DNA from: Alphaproteobacteria bacterium
Lineage (GTDB): Bacteria; Myxococcota_A; UBA796; CAJQPC01
Direction: 5' to 3'
Length of the DNA stretch: 64,000 bases
NCBI GenBank assembly: GCA_020632795.1
Contig: JACKEV010000012.1
Coordinates: 372,001-436,000 of the forward strand
Shown here: positions 17,022 through 25,608 of the stretch, piece after piece
Numbering within the stretch: position 1 is the stretch's first letter
Layout of the letters: each line of letters begins with the position of its first letter
Program-made: the position numbers and the translations under genes
Notes under the pieces: generated by a model
Told to the model about the DNA's origin: nothing
Seen by the model: only the letters and a program-made list of their open reading frames with translations
Database searches by the model: none

Positions 17022-17616
17022 CGTGCTCACCGGGCCCGACCCAGCGCGGGCCGGGGTCGTCGCGGAACACGCGGATGGCCGCCGGGACCTGCGGACAGCG
17101 CTCCTCACAGCGCCCGCACCCGACGCAGGCGTCGAGCACCTCGGGGAGCGCGCGGGAGACCAGGCGGATGGCGTCCCCAGGGTAGGGGCAGGCGTCGTGG
17201 CACACGCCGCAGACCCGTCCCTGGTAGGACAGGCACAGGCCGTGGTCCACATACGCCGTGCCCATGTCGATCTGCGCGAGCACCGCCTCCTTCTCCGCAG
17301 GGACCGGCGTCAGCGCGCCCGAGGGGCACACGCTGGTGCAGCGCATGCAGGTGTTGCAGCCGGCCCGCCGAGGCTCGATGTAGGGGGTGCCGGCGCGGTC
17401 GGGCCGCGCCCAGGGCGGGTGGAACGCGATGCAGCCGGCCGTGCAGACCTCGCCGCAGCGATAGCACCGGATGCACCGCGCCCAGAAGGCCTCCGGGCTC
17501 CCGGCGGTGGGCGGCAGGACGGTGCCCCCGGCCTCAGCGACCGGGGCGCAGCCGCCCGCCGTCAGGCCCACGGCGCTGGCGACACCCTGCAGCAGATCGC
17601 GACGCGACACGCCCAT
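17014..17616 (-). CDS. NapG-like periplasmic ferredoxin, copy 1
   Basis: The 200-residue protein has a Tat signal, VSRRDLLQGVASAVGLTAGG, followed by a Cys that might be lipidated. Four clusters follow (CIRCYRCGEVC, CNTCMRCTSVCP, CGVCHDACP, CVGCGRCEERCP), as in NapG. It follows napA by 40 bases and overlaps the fused NapH gene. It is probably the electron donor nearest the reductase. Confidence 0.85.
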   Translation of the reverse strand: MGVSRRDLLQGVASAVGLTAGGCAPVAEAGGTVLPPTAGSPEAFWARCIRCYRCGEVCTAGCIAFHPPWARPDRAGTPYIEPRRAGCNTCMRCTSVCPSGALTPVPAEKEAVLAQIDMGTAYVDHGLCLSYQGRVCGVCHDACPYPGDAIRLVSRALPEVLDACVGCGRCEERCPQVPAAIRVFRDDPGPRWVGPGEHDG

Positions 17617-17656
17617 CCGGGCCTCCCTGGGCGTCGGCGGACCGACGCCCGCGCCA

Positions 17657-20413
17657 TCAGGCCTTCGGCAGCTTGTTGACCCGACCCGCCAGCTTCTTGA
17701 AGTCCACCTGCCCGCTGACCGGGTCGAAGGCGCGGTGGCTGACGCCGTTGGCCAGCCAGCGGTTCTTCGCGGGGTCGGCTGAGTCCGCGACCGAGAGGTT
17801 CCACGGGCTGAAGAGGTAGCCCTTGGGCACCAGGTTCCGGGCGGGCTTGACCACGCTGTCCAGCCCCACGCTGACCCGCGCCTGGTAGGCGCCGCGGCGG
17901 GTCTCGATCTCGACCCACTCGCCGTCCTCCACGCCCAACTCCTCGGCGTCGTCCGGGTGCATCTCGACGTACTGCTCGGGCACCAGCTTGCGGGTGGTCC
18001 CGGAGCGGATGGTCTTGGCGGTGTGGAAGTGCTCGTACACCACGCCCAGGCCGACCCAGAACGGGTACTTGCCCGCCGGGACGTCCCCGGCCTTCATGCC
18101 CAGGTGCTCGGCGTCCGGCAGCTCCGGGGTCAGGGCCATGTCCCGGGCCTTCTCCAGGAGCGGGATGTTGTCGATAGCGTAGAAGGTCTCTTCGCCTTTG
18201 GCCCCCATGCGCATCAGCTCGGCGGTGATCTCCTTGCGCTGGGAGTAGTCCTGCTCGCACAGGTGGATGTGCAGCTTGCCGTCGGCGTGACGGAAGGAGC
18301 CGTAGGGCTTCTCCGTCCAGTGGGCGTCCTCCTGGTTCATGTACCGGCGCTTGGTGCCCCCGGCCTTGGCGATGTCGTAGGTGGGCGCGGGCCACTGGAT
18401 GCCGCGGTGCTCCCGGATCTGGTCGTAGAGGCCGACGCCGTCCTTCTCCTCCACCTCCAGCATGCCGGTGAGGTCCGCGTCGCTGCCCTTCGACGCCTTC
18501 ACGAAGTCCCGGAACACCTCCTCGGGGTCGTAGAAGCCGTTCTCCTTGCGCTCGTAGGGGAAGATCGCCTTGCCGTCGAGGCCGAGCTTGTTCGCGATGA
18601 GGATGCCCTTGTCGATGACCATGTCGAGGTCGGGCCGGGTGTTGGGGATGGGGTTGGCCGTGCCGTCGGTGACGTAGAAGCGGCGCTCGGACTGGATGTA
18701 GGTGCCGCCCACCCACTCGCCCCAGGTCGCCGCGGGCAGGATGACGTCGGCGTAGAGGTTGTTCGGGGCGTGGCGGTAGATCTCCTGGACCACGTTGAAC
18801 GTCCGGGAGAGGGCCGGCCGCACCAGGTTGTACTGGTCGGGCAGATCGATGTGCGTGGCGTAGATGAGGAACATGGCCTGCACGTCCCCCTTGAGCGCCC
18901 GCTCCATCATGCCGACGGCGTAGCCGGGGTTGCTGGCCTGGGCGACGTTGGCCAGGCGGTCCCGCGGGATGCGCCAGGCGTCGGCGATGTGGTCGCGCCA
19001 CGCCTCGTTGTCGAGGCCCTGGTTGAAGGGCAGCCGGCCGGTCAGGCCGCCGGTCAGCCGCTCGCCCATGGCGTTGGGCTGGCCGGTCATGGAGAAGGGC
19101 CCGCAGCCCGGCCGGCCGATGTTGCCGGTGAGCGCCATCAGGTTGATGAGGCTCACGGTGTTGTGCTGGCCGTGGATGTGCTGGTTGTAGCCGATGCCCC
19201 AGAAGCTCAGCACGCCGCCCTGGCCGCGCTCCCGCCCCTTGACCGACGCCGCCGCCCAGACCTCCGCCACCTTCCACAGGTACGCCGGGTCGACCATCGT
19301 CATGTCGGCGACCTTCTCGGGGGCGTAGCGCTTGACCCCCTCGACGTAGGCCTCCCAGCCGGTGGTGTGGTTCTTCAACAGATCCCAGTCCACCGCGTCC
19401 TTGAACTTCGTCAGCATGCAGTACGCCAGCGCGTTGTGGATGCTGATGTCGCCGTTGATGGTGCGGAAGTGGTAGCTGTTGTCGGGGTTGATCTCCTCGT
19501 AGCCCTGGACCGTGCCCGTGCGGCGGGGGTCGACGACCAGGGTGGGGATGCCCTTCTGCTTCTTGTGGTCGGCGTTGCGCCAGAACACGATGGGGTGTGC
19601 GCCCCGCGCGTTGTGCCCCCAGTGGGCGATCATGTCGGCGAGCTCGATGTCCTCGTAGGACGTCGGCGGGGTGTCGCTGCCCAGGCTCTTGAAGTAGCCG
19701 GTGACCGCCGAGGTCATGCACATGCGCGCGTTGGCCTCGATGGTGTTCGAGCCGAGCACGCCCTTCATGAAGAGGTTCTCAAGCCACTGGCCCTCGACGG
19801 GGAGCTGGCCGGAGCCGTACAGCGCCACGGCGTTGCCGCCCCTGGCCTTGACGATGGCCGCGATCTTCTCGGCGACCAGCTCCTCGGCCTCGTCCCAGCT
19901 CATCTCCTCGAAGACGTCGTCGTCGAAGCGCCCCTTCGTCGCGGAGACGTGGCCGGTCAGCGGGTCGGACATGTCCTTGCGGACGAGCACCTTGTTGAGC
20001 CGATCGACGTAGATGGCCTCGTTGCTGCTGAGCCCCTTGATGCACTGCAGCCCCTTGTTGGTGGGGTGCCTGCTGTCGGGGATCATGCCGACGATCTTGC
20101 CCTTCTCGGTCTGGATCATCGTGCCGCAGCCCACGCCGCAGTAGGGGCAGGCCGCCAGGATGTTGTTCGGGACCTCCTTGGCGGGCGGCGCGTCGGCGGT
20201 GAGCACGGCGGGCTTCTTGACGTCGGGGCCGGCGGTCTGCTCGGGGCCGTCGGGCGCGTCACCGTTGCACGCCACGGTGGCGACGGCGGCGCCGATCGCC
20301 ATGCCCTGGAGGACGCCGCGCCGGGTGTGGCCGGTGGGGACCGGCGCGTCGGGCATGCGGTCCATGATCTCGTGGTCGCGGGCTTCGAAGATACCTGGCT
20401 TGTCGTTGCTCAT
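17657..20413 (-). CDS. napA: Periplasmic nitrate reductase-like molybdoenzyme
   Basis: The 918-residue protein has a Tat motif (TRRGVLQGMAIGAAVATVAC) that also offers a lipobox Cys at 49. The 4Fe-4S ligands are Cys89, 92, 96 and 124 (CPYCGVGCG and GLQCIKG). The Mo-ligand Cys232 is in NARMCMTSAVTG, close to the NapA pattern, followed by the conserved SYEDIELAD and WGHN..HPI stretch. It would reduce nitrate to nitrite in the periplasm. It is about 90 residues longer than enterobacterial NapA. No NapB, NapC or NapD gene is present nearby; the diheme cytochrome and NapGH-like proteins may take their place. A nitrate substrate is inferred from these motifs and the setting. Confidence 0.85.
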   Translation of the reverse strand: MSNDKPGIFEARDHEIMDRMPDAPVPTGHTRRGVLQGMAIGAAVATVACNGDAPDGPEQTAGPDVKKPAVLTADAPPAKEVPNNILAACPYCGVGCGTMIQTEKGKIVGMIPDSRHPTNKGLQCIKGLSSNEAIYVDRLNKVLVRKDMSDPLTGHVSATKGRFDDDVFEEMSWDEAEELVAEKIAAIVKARGGNAVALYGSGQLPVEGQWLENLFMKGVLGSNTIEANARMCMTSAVTGYFKSLGSDTPPTSYEDIELADMIAHWGHNARGAHPIVFWRNADHKKQKGIPTLVVDPRRTGTVQGYEEINPDNSYHFRTINGDISIHNALAYCMLTKFKDAVDWDLLKNHTTGWEAYVEGVKRYAPEKVADMTMVDPAYLWKVAEVWAAASVKGRERGQGGVLSFWGIGYNQHIHGQHNTVSLINLMALTGNIGRPGCGPFSMTGQPNAMGERLTGGLTGRLPFNQGLDNEAWRDHIADAWRIPRDRLANVAQASNPGYAVGMMERALKGDVQAMFLIYATHIDLPDQYNLVRPALSRTFNVVQEIYRHAPNNLYADVILPAATWGEWVGGTYIQSERRFYVTDGTANPIPNTRPDLDMVIDKGILIANKLGLDGKAIFPYERKENGFYDPEEVFRDFVKASKGSDADLTGMLEVEEKDGVGLYDQIREHRGIQWPAPTYDIAKAGGTKRRYMNQEDAHWTEKPYGSFRHADGKLHIHLCEQDYSQRKEITAELMRMGAKGEETFYAIDNIPLLEKARDMALTPELPDAEHLGMKAGDVPAGKYPFWVGLGVVYEHFHTAKTIRSGTTRKLVPEQYVEMHPDDAEELGVEDGEWVEIETRRGAYQARVSVGLDSVVKPARNLVPKGYLFSPWNLSVADSADPAKNRWLANGVSHRAFDPVSGQVDFKKLAGRVNKLPKA

Positions 20414-20428
20414 GAGGGGACTCCTGCC

Positions 20429-21100
20429 CTACCAGGCGTTCGCGCGGAGGTAGGCGATGATGGCGTCGATCTCTTCATCGGTCAGGTTGGCGACGGCGGT
20501 GGGCGCGTCCTTGTCGAAGGGCCGCATGGGGGTGTTGTCCTTGCCCTTGTGAATGAGCAGGCGGAGCTCGCCGTCCGAGATCGCGCCCAGGAAGGCTCCG
20601 CCGCCGATGCCCGTCCCGGAGCCCAGCTCGGCGTAGCCCCGGGCGTTGCGGCCGTGGCAGCGGCTGCAGATGCTCTGGTACAGCTCCGCCCCCTGCTCGG
20701 CGCTGCCCTTGAGCGGGGAGGTGTCGAGCGCGTAGCCGTCGGTGGTCTGCCAGCTCCGCAGGTAGGCGACGAGGTCGGTGACGGTGTCCTCGCCCAGGGA
20801 GGCGCCCCAGGGGATCATGTTGGTCTGCGCCCGGCCCTCACGGATGGTGGTGGCCAGGAGGTCGTTGCTCACGGAGGCGAGGTAGCTGGGGCTGTTGAGG
20901 CGGGGCCCCATGCCGACGCGGCCCTCGCCGTCGACGCCGTGGCAGCCGCTGCAGGTGACGAAGGCGGACTTGCCGCGCGCGATCTGCTCGGGGGTTCCAG
21001 GCTCCTGATCGGCGCGGTAGCCGACGTCCGAGGCGATGGCGACGCCGGCCATGGCCAGCCCGGCCGTGACAACAAGGCGGATCCGGTAGGGGGGACTCAT
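20429..21100 (-). CDS. Diheme c-type cytochrome
   Basis: The start at 21100 follows AGGAGA. The 223-residue protein has a signal peptide and two cytochrome c domains with CSGCH (50-54) and CSRCH (145-149). Candidate Met ligands lie in TNMIPWG and NTPMRPF. Fifteen bases separate it from napA, so it probably takes the place of NapB as electron carrier, though cytochrome c domains of this type differ from NapB. Confidence 0.85.
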   Translation of the reverse strand: MSPPYRIRLVVTAGLAMAGVAIASDVGYRADQEPGTPEQIARGKSAFVTCSGCHGVDGEGRVGMGPRLNSPSYLASVSNDLLATTIREGRAQTNMIPWGASLGEDTVTDLVAYLRSWQTTDGYALDTSPLKGSAEQGAELYQSICSRCHGRNARGYAELGSGTGIGGGAFLGAISDGELRLLIHKGKDNTPMRPFDKDAPTAVANLTDEEIDAIIAYLRANAW

Positions 21101-21114
21101 CGTGTCTCCTGGCA

Positions 21115-21537
21115 TCAGGTTCGATTGGCGCAGGGGCCGGGCGGACCCCAGAGCGCGGCCTGGCGGACGCGGCCTGGAGCGTGCGAGATGACGCCGCCGA
21201 GGATCAGCGCGGCCCACAGACAAGGCAGCAGCAGCGAGGGGACAGCGGCCCCCAGGGTGGCCAGCCCGAGCTTGAGCAGCACCACCTGGCCCTGCAGGAA
21301 GCGGAGCCAGTCGCCGCCGTAGCGGTAGAGATCGTCCGCCACGATGCCGGCGCCGGTCAGCACCAGCGCCGCCGGCCACAGCCCCGCCTCAGCGCCGTGG
21401 AGCGCCGCGCCCAGCGTGCAGGCGGCGCAGCCGATGTGCGCCGTACGCAGGGTGATGCGCAGGGCGCGCTGGCCGGGATAGCGGCGGGCGCGCGCGGGCA
21501 CGCCAGCAGGTCGTGGAGGGGCTGTACGGGGGACCAT
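21115..21537 (-). CDS. Small integral membrane protein, first gene of the nap-like operon
   Basis: The protein has 140 residues and about four hydrophobic helices. His residues in RTAHIG, ALHGAE and ISHAPGRVR lie at helix ends and could bind heme b, which would suit a quinol-linked role. I know of similar His-bearing small membrane proteins near respiratory genes but cannot name the family. The ATG at 21537 is only 12 bases from the operator at 21550-21569. Confidence 0.6.
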   Translation of the reverse strand: MVPRTAPPRPAGVPARARRYPGQRALRITLRTAHIGCAACTLGAALHGAEAGLWPAALVLTGAGIVADDLYRYGGDWLRFLQGQVVLLKLGLATLGAAVPSLLLPCLWAALILGGVISHAPGRVRQAALWGPPGPCANRT

Positions 21538-21549
21538 GAGGCTAATATG

Positions 21550-21569
21550 GATATCTTTGTCTGTTTATC
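21550..21569 (-). promoter_or_regulatory. Operator copy 3
   Basis: Read on the minus strand this is GATAAACAGACAAAGATATC. It shares eleven fixed positions with the copies at 8229, 8857 and 23991. It lies between the divergent nap-like operon (start 21537) and the DUF2249 gene (start 21619), so it can serve both. Confidence 0.65.
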
Positions 21570-21570
21570 C

Positions 21571-21579
21571 TGTTATAAT
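21571..21579 (+). promoter_or_regulatory. Extended -10 promoter element (TGTTATAAT)
   Basis: TGnTATAAT is a full extended -10 sequence. It lies two bases right of the operator and 39 bases before the DUF2249 start. Extended -10 promoters do not need a good -35 box, and none is visible. Confidence 0.55.
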
Positions 21580-21618
21580 CCGATCCCTCCAATCTGCACA
21601 CCCCGGAGAGGAGCCACC

Positions 21619-22371
21619 ATGACGACGTTCGGGTTCTCGCGGGACACCCGCGTCGCCGACGCCCTGGCCCGCCGGCCGGCGCTGCGTCGCCTGCTCCCGG
21701 CCTTCCACCCGGCCTTCGAGCGCTTGAACCACCCCGTGCTGGGGCGGGTGCTGCCCCGCCTCGTCACCCTGGGGGACGCCGCGCGCGTCGCCGGCGTGGA
21801 CCCGGACGCGCTCGTCGAGATCTGCAACCTGCCAGGCCCGCCCTCAGGGCCGCCGCCCCCGACGGCGCGCCGCATGGACCCGGAGCCCGCCTGGCTCAAG
21901 GGCGCCCCGCTCCAGGAGCTGGACCTCCGGCCGATCCTGGACGCCGGGGAGGAGCCCTTCCCCCACGTCTTCTCGGCGCTCCGGGCGCTCCCCGTCGGCG
22001 CGGTCCTGCGGCTGCGGGTGGGGTTCGAACCCGCGCCCCTGCTGCGGCTGCTGGGGAAGCGGGGCTGGCGTGACCATGTCACCTGGTCGGGCGAAGACTG
22101 CTTGGTGTCCCTCTGGCGACCCCCGGAGGCGAGCCTGCCCGAGCCGCTCGACCCGGGCGGGCGCCTGGTCGACGGCGTGCTGGACCTGCGCGGCCTGGAG
22201 CCCCCGATGCCGCTGCGGCTGAGCCTCTCCGCGCTGGAGACCACCCTGCCGCTGACGCTGCTCCACGATCGGGAGCCCGCGCTGCTCTATCCCCGGCTGG
22301 AGGAGCGGGGCCTGACCTGGAGCGTGGAGCGGGAAGGGGAGCACCTGCGGATCCGGATCCATGCACCCTGA
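21619..22371 (+). CDS. DUF1858/DUF2249 two-domain protein
   Basis: The ATG at 21619 follows GAGAGGAGC. The 250-residue product opens with a helical DUF1858-like segment (SRDTRVADALARRPALRRLLPAFHPAF) and continues with two DUF2249-like units (LQELDLRPILDAGEEPFPHVF and LVDGVLDLRGLEPPMPLRLSL). Such proteins occur next to NO and nitrite reductase genes and are thought to support NO metabolism; the biochemistry is unsettled. It leads a rightward set with NnrS-like and DUF59 genes, under the shared operator. Confidence 0.75.
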   Translation: MTTFGFSRDTRVADALARRPALRRLLPAFHPAFERLNHPVLGRVLPRLVTLGDAARVAGVDPDALVEICNLPGPPSGPPPPTARRMDPEPAWLKGAPLQELDLRPILDAGEEPFPHVFSALRALPVGAVLRLRVGFEPAPLLRLLGKRGWRDHVTWSGEDCLVSLWRPPEASLPEPLDPGGRLVDGVLDLRGLEPPMPLRLSLSALETTLPLTLLHDREPALLYPRLEERGLTWSVEREGEHLRIRIHAP

Positions 22372-23590
22372 CCGGAGCGCGCTCGTCGACCTCCGGCTGG
22401 TCACCTGGCCTCTGGGCTTCGCGGCGCTGGCCGAGGGCGCGGCCTGGGTCCTGCTGGCGCGCGCGGATGGCCTGCTCAGCGGGGCATGGTTCGGGCACCT
22501 GGACCTCCTGATGGCGACCCACCTGATCACGCTCGGGGTGCTGGGGGCGGCCATCCAGGCGGCGGGGTGGCAGCTCGTCCCCGTGGTCACGGCCCGGCCG
22601 CCCTCGTCGGCGTGGTCCAGGGTCGCCTGGGTGTGCAACGCGCTGCTGCTGCTCGGGCTCCTGGCGCTGCTGCCCGGCCTACGGAGGGGCGGTGCGCTGC
22701 TGTTCATCGGCGCAGCCGCGGCGATCGGCGGGCTCTCGCTGCGCATGGTCGTGGTGGTCATGGCCCTCCTCCGCGCGCAGGGGCGTGGCCTGACCCGGGC
22801 GTGGCTCCTGGCGGCAGAGGGCGCGCTGGCTTCGGGGCTCGGGTTCGCGGGGGCGCTGGTCGCGGCGCGGGCCGGACACGGCGTCCTCTCCGACCACCTG
22901 CTCGGCGTCGGGCGGCACGCGAGCCTGCTCCTGGGGGGATGGGTGGGCGGCTGGATCGTCGGCCTCGGCGGGGTGCTGCTGCCGATGTTCGCCGTGGCGC
23001 CGGAGCCTCGTCGCGCGCTCCACGGGCTGGCCTGGCTGCTCTGGTTCAGCGGGCTCGCGCTGGGCCGGCCCACCCTCTGGGCACTCGGCGCTGCGGTCGC
23101 GGCCGCGGGCCTCCTGGACAGCCTGCGTCGGCGTGTGCGGCGGGGCCCGGAGGTCGGCGTGGTCGGCGCCGCGATGGGGCTGGTGGGGCTGCTGGCCGTC
23201 GCGGTCCTGGTGGGCGCGCGCGGCATGGGCCCTGCGGCGGTGGCCCTGGGGCTCACCGGCTGGGCGCTGCCCTTCCTCCGTGGCGTCGCGCTGCGCGTCG
23301 TGCCCTTCCTGAGCTGGGTGCACCGCTTCGGCGAGCACCCCCGGCGCGCGCCCCCGGTGGCCAGCCTGCTGTCGCCCGCGCTGCCCGGGCTGGCGGTCCT
23401 CGGCAGCGCGGGGGCCGGCGTCGGGGTCGCCGCGGCACTTGGGAGCGGCGACCCCGTCCTGCTGCGGGCGGCCGGCGCGCTGGGTGTCCTGGGCGCCCTC
23501 TGCTTCGCGATCACCCTGCTCATCGTCCGGCTTCGCTGTCGCCTCGCTGCCCTTCGGGAGGGCGGGGTGGCGGGCATGGAGGCTTCATGA
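22361..23590 (+). CDS. NnrS-like / heme-copper oxidase-like membrane protein
   Basis: The 409-residue protein has about twelve hydrophobic helices. His residues lie in patterns of NnrS and cytochrome-oxidase-subunit-I-like proteins: ATHLITLGVLGAAIQAAGWQ, LSDHLLGVGRHASLLLG and FLSWVHRFG. Family members are linked to NO and nitrosative stress. The start overlaps the DUF2249 gene by 11 bases and the stop overlaps the DUF59 gene (ATGA). A role in NO tolerance during nitrate respiration is likely. Confidence 0.7.
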   Translation: MHPDRSALVDLRLVTWPLGFAALAEGAAWVLLARADGLLSGAWFGHLDLLMATHLITLGVLGAAIQAAGWQLVPVVTARPPSSAWSRVAWVCNALLLLGLLALLPGLRRGGALLFIGAAAAIGGLSLRMVVVVMALLRAQGRGLTRAWLLAAEGALASGLGFAGALVAARAGHGVLSDHLLGVGRHASLLLGGWVGGWIVGLGGVLLPMFAVAPEPRRALHGLAWLLWFSGLALGRPTLWALGAAVAAAGLLDSLRRRVRRGPEVGVVGAAMGLVGLLAVAVLVGARGMGPAAVALGLTGWALPFLRGVALRVVPFLSWVHRFGEHPRRAPPVASLLSPALPGLAVLGSAGAGVGVAAALGSGDPVLLRAAGALGVLGALCFAITLLIVRLRCRLAALREGGVAGMEAS

Positions 23591-23955
23591 CGCTCCGCGA
23601 TCGGATCAGCGCCCTCTTCACCTCCGCGGCGCCCGTCTCCCCCCTCTACGAGGCGGAGGGCCTGGCTGGCGAGGTCCTGCGGGCGCTCGGCCGGGTGATC
23701 GACCCCGAGCTTGAGCTGGACATCGTCTCGCTCGGCCTCGTTCGCGGTCTGGCCGTGCAGGACGGCGTGGTGGAGCTGCGCATGACCCTGACCACGCCGG
23801 GGTGCCCGGTGGCGGACCAGCTCATCGGGGAGGCCACCGAGGTCCTCGAAGCGCTGGGCTACGAGGCCCGCCTCACCCTGGAGCTGGACCCGCCCTGGAC
23901 GCCTGGCCACATCTCGGAGGAGGGTCGTCGGCGCTTGGGGGCGCCAAGAGGGTGA
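23587..23955 (+). CDS. DUF59/MIP18-type Fe-S assembly protein
   Basis: The 122-residue protein carries a DUF59 domain: VLRALGRVIDPELELDIVSLGLV, MTLTTPGCPVADQL with the conserved Cys, and LELDPPWTPGHISEEGRRRLG. Family members (SufT, PaaD, MIP18) help mature Fe-S proteins. It is translationally coupled to the NnrS-like gene by ATGA, which suggests repair or assembly of Fe-S clusters under NO stress. Confidence 0.85.
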   Translation: MTLRDRISALFTSAAPVSPLYEAEGLAGEVLRALGRVIDPELELDIVSLGLVRGLAVQDGVVELRMTLTTPGCPVADQLIGEATEVLEALGYEARLTLELDPPWTPGHISEEGRRRLGAPRG

Positions 23956-23990
23956 TCGGGATCACTGTCGCGAGGCGTGCCTGATTAATA

Positions 23991-24010
23991 GATTAACAGA
24001 CCTTTAAATC
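23991..24010 (+). promoter_or_regulatory. Operator copy 4
   Basis: The site is GATTAACAGACCTTTAAATC, with arms GATTtAA/TTaAATC nearly palindromic. It matches the copies at 8229, 8857 and 21550 and lies 16 bases before the start of the outer-membrane barrel gene. Confidence 0.65.
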
Positions 24011-24026
24011 CATTTTAGGAGACGCC

Positions 24027-25538
24027 ATGTCCAGCCTGCTCCTCGCGCTCCTCCCGTTGGTTCATGCTGAGCCCCCCGAGGCCGAGCCCCCGCCACCCCC
24101 TCCGGTCGACCTCAGCGGCCTCTATGCCATCTGGGGTCTGAACCAGCACGGCTTCCTGCTGGGCGCGGACCACCCCCTGGACGACTCGGACTACGTCGTC
24201 CAGATGCTGCGCGTCAACGCCAAGGCGAACCGGGACCACTTCGGCGTGGTCGCGCGCCTGGACGCCGCCCAGGGCTGGTGGGGCGTCGACAACGAGCCCG
24301 ACGTGCAGGAGCTGGTCTCTGTGGACGACGACGGCGCGGTCTCCAGCGCGACGACCTACAACCCCTACGCCCTGTTCCGCGACAAGGACACCAACTACAC
24401 CGTGCACGTCGACCTCGCGTACGCCTGGGTCGAGGTCCCCCGGGTGCCGTTCCCGGTGAAGGTCCAGGCGGGGCGCCAGTACTACAGCGTGGGTCACAAG
24501 CTCGTGCTCGATCAGGACGCCGACGGCGTGCAACTCCTCGCCCAGCCCACCGAGGCGCTGGGGGTCGACCTGTTGTGGGCCAAGGTCTCCGAGGGCCAGG
24601 GCTCGTACAAGTCTCCCAAGGGGCTCCTGATGTCGGACGACGGCGTCTGGGCGGACGCGGATCTGTTCGGCGGACGGGCCCGCCTCGGGCTCGGGGATGC
24701 GTTCGCCGGGGAGCTGTACGGCCTGCACTACCGGGACCGGTCCGGCGCGGACGCAGCGACCTGGAACCCCGAGGGGCTGGGGCACTTCAACGCCCGGTTC
24801 TCGCCGAACCTCTCCGTGGTCACCGCGCTGGGGGCGTCCGCCGACGGCCGGGTGGAGCTGGCGGAGGGGCTGCGCTACGCCGCCGAGGGGGCCTGGCTGT
24901 TCGGCCGCGACGAGGTGGACAACGACGACCACCTGGGCGGCCTGCTCGACATCAACGACGGCCGGCTCTTCGGGTGGACCGCCTATGTCGCCCTCGACCA
25001 GCACGTCGCGTTGGGGATCCCGATGCGCGTGGGCGCCACCTTCGGCGCGGGCTCCGGCGACGACGACGTGACCAGCGGCCCGGGGAACATCAACAAGATC
25101 ATGACGATGGGCTTCTTCCCGTTCACCAACGTCTGGGAGGACTCGGTGATGCCCGACCTCGAGGGCATCTCGCCCCAGGGGCTCGGCTCGCCGGTCAGCC
25201 GGGGCTACCGGGAGTTCAGCAACACCATCGCCGTTCAGGGGCGCGCGGGCGTGACGCCGCACGAGAAGCTGGACCTGGAGGTCAGCTACACCTGGCTTCG
25301 GGCCACCGCGCCCATCCGAGGCTTCGACGCCACGGGCACGCCCACCGGCCCGGGCTCGACCGACCTGGGGCAGGAGGTCGACGCCAACCTCAAGATCAAG
25401 GTGTGGAAGGGCTTCTCCTACGCCGCGCTGTTCGGCGTGTTCCTGCCCGGTGAGGCCGCCGGCAAGCTGATCAACGGCGACACGGACACCCTCGAGCCGG
25501 CCTGGGAGGTCAAGCAGGTGGTCAGCGCGGCGTTCTGA
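24027..25538 (+). CDS. Outer-membrane beta-barrel protein (alginate-export-like)
   Basis: A signal peptide (MSSLLLALLPLVHA) is followed by a Pro-rich spacer and about 470 residues of alternating beta strands, ending in Phe (VVSAAF) as barrel proteins do. Segments such as VQAGRQYYSVGHKLVLDQDADGV resemble alginate-export-type porins. The operator and AGGAG lie directly upstream. Being in the nitrate regulon, it may let nitrate or nitrite cross the outer membrane; that is inference. Confidence 0.65.
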   Translation: MSSLLLALLPLVHAEPPEAEPPPPPPVDLSGLYAIWGLNQHGFLLGADHPLDDSDYVVQMLRVNAKANRDHFGVVARLDAAQGWWGVDNEPDVQELVSVDDDGAVSSATTYNPYALFRDKDTNYTVHVDLAYAWVEVPRVPFPVKVQAGRQYYSVGHKLVLDQDADGVQLLAQPTEALGVDLLWAKVSEGQGSYKSPKGLLMSDDGVWADADLFGGRARLGLGDAFAGELYGLHYRDRSGADAATWNPEGLGHFNARFSPNLSVVTALGASADGRVELAEGLRYAAEGAWLFGRDEVDNDDHLGGLLDINDGRLFGWTAYVALDQHVALGIPMRVGATFGAGSGDDDVTSGPGNINKIMTMGFFPFTNVWEDSVMPDLEGISPQGLGSPVSRGYREFSNTIAVQGRAGVTPHEKLDLEVSYTWLRATAPIRGFDATGTPTGPGSTDLGQEVDANLKIKVWKGFSYAALFGVFLPGEAAGKLINGDTDTLEPAWEVKQVVSAAF

Positions 25539-25608
25539 GCGGAGGACGGGTCAGGGTCGCGCCGTACCCCCGCGCGCCACCCCCTTGCTCCTGAGATACA
25601 ACCCCTCC

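Noticed and set aside
17957..21322. An open frame of about 1120 codons on the plus strand opposite the nap-like genes
   Set aside because: It is antisense to napA and the cytochrome gene. Its composition (Val, Gly, Leu, His, Asp rich) is what a reversed high-GC gene gives, and it has no motif.
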